35,238 nt of DNA, from contig NZ_JAQBOW010000086.1 in the NCBI RefSeq assembly GCF_028287845.1, positions 1-35,238 of the forward strand, written 5' to 3'. Position 1 is the stretch's first letter, and each line of letters opens with the position of its first letter. Of this stretch, positions 30,877 to 35,238 are shown one piece after another. Position numbers and translations under genes: made by a program. This DNA is from Mucilaginibacter sp. (GTDB lineage: Bacteria; Bacteroidota; Bacteroidia; Sphingobacteriales; Sphingobacteriaceae). Under the pieces are notes generated by a model. It was not told where the DNA came from. It did not search any database and saw nothing but the letters and a program-made list of their open reading frames with translations.

Positions 30877-32253
30877 ATGTACCGACACACCATAAAAAAC
30901 AAAGTATACAGGTTTGAGGATTTAAAAACGCTGCTTGCCAGGGCGTCGCCATACCGGTCGGGTGATGAGTTGGCAGGAATATGTGCTTCAAGCTATGAAG
31001 AGCGTGTGGCAGCGCAGATAACTTTGGCAGATGTGCCATTAAAGACTTTCCTGAATGAAGTAGTTATACCCTATGAGCATGACGAAGTAACAAGGCTTAT
31101 TATTGATACGCATAATAAAGAAGCTTTTGAGCCGATAAGCCATTTAACCGTTGGTGAATTTTGCGATTGGCTGTTAAGCGATGATACCACAACCCAAATC
31201 TTGCAAAGCATTGCAACAGGTATAACCCCCGAAATGGCTGCAGCGGTATCTAAACTAATGCGAAACCAAGACCTTATCGCAGTAGCAAAAAAATGCGAAG
31301 TGGTTACCAGGTTCTGTAATACCATCGGTTTAACGGGCCATTTTTCAACCCGCCTGCAACCCAACCACCCAACGGACGACCCTAAAGGTGTTGCAGCAAG
31401 CATTATTGACGGGCTGCTTTATGGCAGTGGCGACGCCGTTATTGGCATTAATCCGGCAACAGATAGCCCCACGGCTGTAGCTAATTTATTATTACTGATA
31501 GATAACCTGCGGCAGCAATTTAATATACCTACGCAAGCTTGTGTACTTAGCCATATCACCACAACTATACAGCTTATAAATGAAGGCGTACCGGTTGATC
31601 TTTGCTTTCAATCCATAGCCGGTACAGAGAAAACCAACTCAAGCTTTGGCATTAGTTTAGATCTGATAGAAGAAGCTCACCAGGCAACCTTATCATTAAA
31701 ACGAGGTACCGTGGGCGATAACGTAATGTATTTTGAAACCGGGCAGGGTAGCTGCCTGTCGGCCAACGCAAATTTTGGGGTCGATCAGCAAACTTGCGAA
31801 GCACGTGCCTATGCTGTAGCAAGAAAATATAAACCATTGTTAGTTAACACAGTTGTAGGATTTATCGGGCCTGAGTATTTATATGACGGAAAGCAAATTA
31901 TACGTGCGGCATTAGAGGATCATTTTTGCGGAAAATTGCTGGGCCTGCCTATGGGGGTTGATGTATGCTACACCAACCATGCCGAAGCCGACCAGGACGA
32001 TATGGATAACCTGCTTACCCTTTTGGGAGTAGCCGGATGCAATTTTGTTATGGGTATACCGGGTTCTGATGATATTATGCTGAATTATCAATCCACCTCA
32101 TTTCATGATGCTTTATATCTGCGTAAAGTATTAGACCTGCGTCCTGCGCCCGAATTTGAACTATGGCTGATTACCCAGGGGATAGTTGATAATAAGGGTA
32201 ATTTATTATCGGTTGATGCAATGCATGGGTTGCTTAAAGCGGGTAAGATATGA
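30877..32253 (+). CDS. eutB: Ethanolamine ammonia-lyase large subunit
   Basis: EutB with EutC splits ethanolamine into acetaldehyde and ammonia using adenosylcobalamin. The ATG at 30877 (MYRHTIKNKVYRFEDLKTLLARASPYRSGD) gives 458 residues, the family length; a TTG/ACT-side extension to 30835 lies within the promoter and is rejected. Key blocks are YRSGDELAGICASSYEERVAAQ, LTVGEFCDWLL, NPATDSPTAVANLLLLIDNL, QSIAGTEKTNSSFGISLDL, FETGQGSCLSANANFGVDQQTCEARAYAVAR and PMGVDVCYTNHAEADQDDMDNL, which shape the TIM barrel and bind substrate. eutC begins within the last codons (ATGA overlap), so the two are translated together. No microcompartment, EutA reactivase or aldehyde dehydrogenase gene is adjacent. 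Confidence 0.96.
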   Translation: MYRHTIKNKVYRFEDLKTLLARASPYRSGDELAGICASSYEERVAAQITLADVPLKTFLNEVVIPYEHDEVTRLIIDTHNKEAFEPISHLTVGEFCDWLLSDDTTTQILQSIATGITPEMAAAVSKLMRNQDLIAVAKKCEVVTRFCNTIGLTGHFSTRLQPNHPTDDPKGVAASIIDGLLYGSGDAVIGINPATDSPTAVANLLLLIDNLRQQFNIPTQACVLSHITTTIQLINEGVPVDLCFQSIAGTEKTNSSFGISLDLIEEAHQATLSLKRGTVGDNVMYFETGQGSCLSANANFGVDQQTCEARAYAVARKYKPLLVNTVVGFIGPEYLYDGKQIIRAALEDHFCGKLLGLPMGVDVCYTNHAEADQDDMDNLLTLLGVAGCNFVMGIPGSDDIMLNYQSTSFHDALYLRKVLDLRPAPEFELWLITQGIVDNKGNLLSVDAMHGLLKAGKI

Positions 32254-32999
32254 AAAAGACAATCAAATCTGCAGAGCCATTAATTGCATTGCAGGAATTT
32301 ACGGCCGCACGTATAGCTATTGGGCGGCCCGGCACCAGTATCCCGCTTAAAGAATCGCTGGAGTTTAAATTGGCCCATGCACACGCGCGGGATGCCATAT
32401 ATTCAGAATTAGATATTGTTGGATTGACAGATAGCCTTAAACAATTTAATTTACCCGTATTGCATCTGCAAAGTATGGCCGGATACAGGGAGCAATATTT
32501 AAAAAGACCAGACTTAGGCAGGAAATTAAATGAGGTATCATTAACAGGCTTGGCAGATCATCATTCACCAACAGACATATCCATAATTATAGCAGAAGGA
32601 CTATCTGCAACAGCAGTTAATGCAAATGCCTCAGGTTTGTTAGCAGCATTGATGCCCCTGCTGCAATCAGTAAATTTAAAATTGGCTGATATGGTACTTG
32701 TTGAACAGGGCAGGGTAGCTATAGCCGATGAAATAGCATCAGCGTTAAAAGCTAAATTATCATTAATATTGATAGGTGAACGGCCCGGGTTAAGCTCGGC
32801 AGATAGTATAGGGGTTTATTTAACTTATAACCCTAAACCGGGTTTAACAGACGAATCAAGAAATTGTATATCTAACATAAGGCCCGGTGGCCTCAACTAT
32901 AAACAGGCGGCAGAAAAGATATTCTATTTAATACAAGAATCCTTTAAAAGAAAACTCTCTGGCTTTCTTTTAAAGGATAATGCGGGATTGTTGAAATAG
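32250..32999 (+). CDS. eutC: Ethanolamine ammonia-lyase small subunit
   Basis: EutC supplies most of the cobalamin-binding site. The 249-residue protein shows TAARIAIGRPGTSIPLKESLEFKLAHAHARDAIYSELD near the start, LGRKLNEVSLTGL, DISIIIAEGLSATAVNANA, LADMVLVEQGRVAIADEIA, LIGERPGLSSADSIGVYLTYNPKPGLTDESRNCISNIRPGGLNY: all are family blocks. It overlaps eutB by 4 bp. The usual long N-terminal extension that targets EutC into microcompartments is missing or short here, in agreement with the absence of shell genes. Acetaldehyde would be released in the cytosol. The gene converges with a DUF4251 gene 11 bases later. Confidence 0.95.
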   Translation: MKKTIKSAEPLIALQEFTAARIAIGRPGTSIPLKESLEFKLAHAHARDAIYSELDIVGLTDSLKQFNLPVLHLQSMAGYREQYLKRPDLGRKLNEVSLTGLADHHSPTDISIIIAEGLSATAVNANASGLLAALMPLLQSVNLKLADMVLVEQGRVAIADEIASALKAKLSLILIGERPGLSSADSIGVYLTYNPKPGLTDESRNCISNIRPGGLNYKQAAEKIFYLIQESFKRKLSGFLLKDNAGLLK

Positions 33000-33010
33000 C
33001 AAATATTAAA

Positions 33011-33544
33011 TCAATTATCATCCATCTTTTTATATTTTTGGATATACCCCTGGAAACCAATAGGGTCAAGATTTGGATCTGTAAAAATAAGCTGTACCTG
33101 CACAACGTCCTCAGTTATAATACTAACAACAACCTGGGCAACATTACCCATATCAGTTGTTCCGGGTTTTGGACTTACCAACATATTATATTGGTATGGA
33201 TTAGTTGAAGGCACAGTTTTTTGCGATTGATAATCAAAATTGGTTGTGTGAAACTTGGCTTTTATACCTGCATTGATGATTTTATCTCCACCATAATAAG
33301 GTAAGTCACATTCTGCTACACCATGCGAAATACTAAAATAAGGCGATCCGGATAAAAGTATCTGGTTCATATTTTTAGGAAAAGCTTTTTCCATAATTAT
33401 AGTAAAATCAGCAGTGTCAATCATTTTTTGGTAAGCCGCCATTCTTGCCGCTTTTTTATCTACTTTTTGTGCTTTTACCGAATTTATGCTTAATAAAGCA
33501 ACTGTAAAAATCAATACGGTTTTTATTAATGTGTTCATTCTCAT
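33011..33544 (-). CDS. Secreted DUF4251 protein, copy 1
   Basis: The start at 33544 (MRMNTLIKTVLIF; ATG 33538 is an equal alternative) gives 177 residues with a signal peptide ending at VKAQ. The longer frame to 33619 would add 25 residues and overlap the next gene. DUF4251 features follow: DKKAARMAAYQKMIDTADFTIIMEKAFP, an all-beta core with YFSISHGVAECDLPYYGG and FHTTNFDYQSQ, and VQLIFTDPNLDPIGFQGYI at the end. The role of DUF4251 is unknown; it is found almost only in Bacteroidota. It is the second of a tandem pair of paralogues (71 bases apart). Confidence 0.85.
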   Translation of the reverse strand: MRMNTLIKTVLIFTVALLSINSVKAQKVDKKAARMAAYQKMIDTADFTIIMEKAFPKNMNQILLSGSPYFSISHGVAECDLPYYGGDKIINAGIKAKFHTTNFDYQSQKTVPSTNPYQYNMLVSPKPGTTDMGNVAQVVVSIITEDVVQVQLIFTDPNLDPIGFQGYIQKYKKMDDN

Positions 33545-33615
33545 GGTTTTTTGGTTTATTGGTAGTTTAGTATAATTTTTTAAAGCTAATAAGTTTTTAA
33601 ATAAAAACCATGCGC

Positions 33616-34137
33616 TCACTTTTCCTTTTTTTGCTCTTCAATTATCCCGTTGAATGATATGGACTCCCTGTTAAGGCTGGTAACCTGCAATGATGCATAT
33701 CCGTCGGATGATATAGTAAGCCTCAATAATTGCACATCTTTTGAGCCGGATGTTTCCCGGTCTTTTGGTTTAATAACAATATTCCAGTTGCCTTTTTTAT
33801 TTCGTTCCGCTTTATAATCAAAATGAGTAGTGTTTAATTTTATGCCTCCATCGCTTGCATCCATAGGTGCAGTATATGCCCTGCCAAAATAAGGAAGATA
33901 AATAACTAACTTGTTTTTTGAGACAGATACGCTATATTCACCGTTTAGCGGTTTACCGCCACCATGTAAGGGCAATACATAATTAGCTATAAAAACATAA
34001 TTTACAGCATTTATAATTCTGCTTGTTTCGGCTGATCTGGCCGCTTTTTTATCCGCTTTCGCGCTTTGTGCATTTACAGTGTTAAAACTGTATATACAAA
34101 TTAGGGCAACACCTAATATTTTAAGTAATTTTTTCAT
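33616..34137 (-). CDS. Secreted DUF4251 protein, copy 2
   Basis: The 173-residue protein has a signal peptide (MKKLLKILGVALICIYSFNTVNAQ) and the same plan as its neighbour: a basic helix DKKAARSAETSRIINAVNYVF, YSVSVSKNKLVIYLPYFGRAY, LNTTHFDYKAE, and SLNRESISFNGIIEEQKKE at the C-terminus. Identity with copy 1 is low to moderate by eye, so the duplication is old. It precedes copy 1 on the same strand, and the two are likely co-transcribed. Confidence 0.85.
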   Translation of the reverse strand: MKKLLKILGVALICIYSFNTVNAQSAKADKKAARSAETSRIINAVNYVFIANYVLPLHGGGKPLNGEYSVSVSKNKLVIYLPYFGRAYTAPMDASDGGIKLNTTHFDYKAERNKKGNWNIVIKPKDRETSGSKDVQLLRLTISSDGYASLQVTSLNRESISFNGIIEEQKKEK

Positions 34138-34203
34138 TGTAAGTAGGATTTATAATATATCAAAAGGTTTATTATAAATAAAAATACTCAAATATTGTTT
34201 AAT

Positions 34204-34241
34204 AAAAAAGCTGCCCTCAATAACAATCGTGGAGGCTTTTT
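34204..34241 (-). terminator. Terminator of the SRPBCC/SatP unit
   Basis: On the minus strand AAAAAGCCTC pairs imperfectly with GAGGGCAGCTTTTTT around a 13-base loop, 17 bases past the stop of the AHSA1-like gene. The T-run supports rho-independent termination. Confidence 0.6.
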
Positions 34242-34258
34242 GTGGTGTGGTTTTTAAA

Positions 34259-34639
34259 TTATCCTTCATAAAAATCTATTAAAGCGCCAAAGTAGCTATT
34301 GTTCCAGCCATCAACAAAATCATCATACCCGGAATCGGGAATATTGGTATGTCTTAATTCTGCTGATGTGCCTCCTTTATCAGGATGCAGTTTGATGGTG
34401 ACAATAGATTCTTCTTCCTGCCCATCAAAATACCATTGCTGAACTATTTTTTTACCGGGATCAAACTCAAGGTTCTTCCCAACAATACTTCCATCCCACA
34501 TAGAAAATTCAGAGCCGGGTTCTGTCGACATTTCTGCAGTATCACCCGTCCACAACTCAATAGTAAGCGGATTGGTAAGCGCTATATAAACTTCATCCGG
34601 AGTAGCCGGAATTATATAATATTTTTTAAAATCTTTCAC
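34259..34639 (-). CDS. SRPBCC/AHSA1-like protein
   Basis: The 126-residue cytosolic protein has the AHSA1/START fold pattern: KKYYIIPATPDEVYIALTNPLTIELWTGD, EFSMWDGSIVGKNLEFDPGKKIVQQWYFD, VTIKLHPDKGGTSAELRHTNIP, and a final FVDGWNNSYFGALIDFYEG helix. The ligand is unknown. It lies 9 bases downstream of the acetate transporter gene on the same strand, so both are probably one operon. Confidence 0.88.
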   Translation of the reverse strand: MKDFKKYYIIPATPDEVYIALTNPLTIELWTGDTAEMSTEPGSEFSMWDGSIVGKNLEFDPGKKIVQQWYFDGQEEESIVTIKLHPDKGGTSAELRHTNIPDSGYDDFVDGWNNSYFGALIDFYEG

Positions 34640-34648
34640 TTGCGCAAT

Positions 34649-35233
34649 TTAGCTATTTACAGGGCCAATTGGCAACACCGTTTTTCCATAAACTTCATTT
34701 AGTACCTGGGCAATACCTGCATAAATTGCCGATGCGCCACAAATTATACCTTCATATCCGGCTAAATGTGTAATGTTTTTATTTTCAGTAGCATCGCCAA
34801 TAGTCAGTAATGCAAATAAAATGGTAAGTGAACCAAAAACAAACTGTAACGCGCGATTTAATTTTAGTGTACCAAAAAACATAAAAAAGGTAAACAAACC
34901 CCACATTGCCAAGTAAGCAACCATGGCAGAACCCGCCGGAGCGGCAACCCATCCTAACTTAGGTAATACAATTAAACCTACAAGCGAAAGCCAGAAAAAG
35001 CCATAAGATGTAAAAGCTGTTAAACCAAAAGTGTTATTTTTTTTAGCTTCAATAATACCGGCAATCACCTGTGCCAGGCCACCATAAAAAATGCCCATTG
35101 CCAGTATCATCGAATTCATTTCGAAAAAGCCGGCGTTGTGGATGTTTAACAGAACGGTTGTCATACCGAAAGCGCATAAGCCAAGTGGTGCAGGATTGGC
35201 TATGCCATCCTTAACAGGAGCAATTGTTGTCAT
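34649..35233 (-). CDS. satP: GPR1/FUN34/YaaH (SatP) family acetate transporter
   Basis: SatP-type proteins carry acetate or succinate across the inner membrane. The 194-residue protein has six membrane segments and the family motif [14 protein letters not shown] (residues about 12-25); [34 protein letters not shown] carries the conserved FGxxAFxxYGxFW. The later [38 protein letters not shown] is also typical. The gene is complete, starting 5 bases before the window edge. Acetate exchange fits with ethanolamine breakdown nearby (acetaldehyde to acetate), but the genes are not in one operon. Confidence 0.92.
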   Translation of the reverse strand: MTTIAPVKDGIANPAPLGLCAFGMTTVLLNIHNAGFFEMNSMILAMGIFYGGLAQVIAGIIEAKKNNTFGLTAFTSYGFFWLSLVGLIVLPKLGWVAAPAGSAMVAYLAMWGLFTFFMFFGTLKLNRALQFVFGSLTILFALLTIGDATENKNITHLAGYEGIICGASAIYAGIAQVLNEVYGKTVLPIGPVNS

Positions 35234-35238
35234 AAAAT

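Overview
The window looks like chromosome of a Bacteroidota bacterium, most likely Sphingobacteriaceae (Mucilaginibacter or Pedobacter type). The signs are moderate GC (about 40% in the lines I counted), almost no Shine-Dalgarno sequences, promoters of the TTTG-N18/19-TAnnTTTR type, and typical families of that group (DUF4251, DUF2911, FAS1 and lone MsrB lipoproteins, UMF1 transporter, short Crp/Fnr regulators). No tRNA, rRNA or CRISPR array was seen. The genus is an inference from protein style; no search was run.

Layout. 1-4.6 kb: a small secreted protein, a LexA/CI-like XRE-S24 repressor divergent from a degenerate GIY-YIG protein, a lipoprotein MsrB, a fasciclin protein and an M28 peptidase. 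4.6-6.6 kb: an A/T-rich repeat array, pstS, a strong bidirectional terminator and a 5'-truncated pseudogene. 6.6-10.7 kb: DUF2911 protein, dicarboxylate/amino-acid symporter, P1 (DmpA-type) aminopeptidase and class IV aminotransferase, closely packed; together they could import and process (D-)amino acids or peptides. 10.9-19.1 kb: an accessory-looking stretch with two DUF4386 membrane proteins (the second GC-rich), a monooxygenase-fold protein, a berberine-bridge oxidoreductase, a quinone reductase with an outer-membrane MetA-like protein and DUF2798 protein, a Crp/Fnr regulator and a chromate transporter. 19.1-22.4 kb: alpha/beta hydrolase, a repeat island with MITE-like elements, and a RepA/RecA-like ATPase with its own upstream repeat array. 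22.4-26.4 kb: UMF1 transporter, dihaem cytochrome c, lone LutA-like protein, small KTSC-like protein, macrodomain protein. 26.5-29.7 kb: the conserved thrS-infC-rpmI-rplT translation operon. 29.9-35.2 kb: SRPBCC protein, eutBC, two tandem DUF4251 proteins, an SRPBCC/AHSA1 protein and a SatP acetate transporter.

The most unusual observation is a pair of related, mirror-image arrays of the heptamer TGAAACA at about 4.77-4.98 kb and 22.18-22.37 kb. Each starts with a TGTTTCA-N8-TGAAACA palindrome at its outer end and continues inward with spaced direct pairs at closely matching offsets. One lies upstream of pstS, the other upstream of the RepA-like ATPase, and together they bracket 17.6 kb. They may be iterons/operators or ends of a mobile segment. 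Other points are: a repressor carrying every residue needed for SOS-type self-cleavage, a perfect 13-bp inverted repeat abutting the UMF1 start codon over a promoter, a MITE-like family with 22-bp terminal inverted repeats, and a TTG-started infC.
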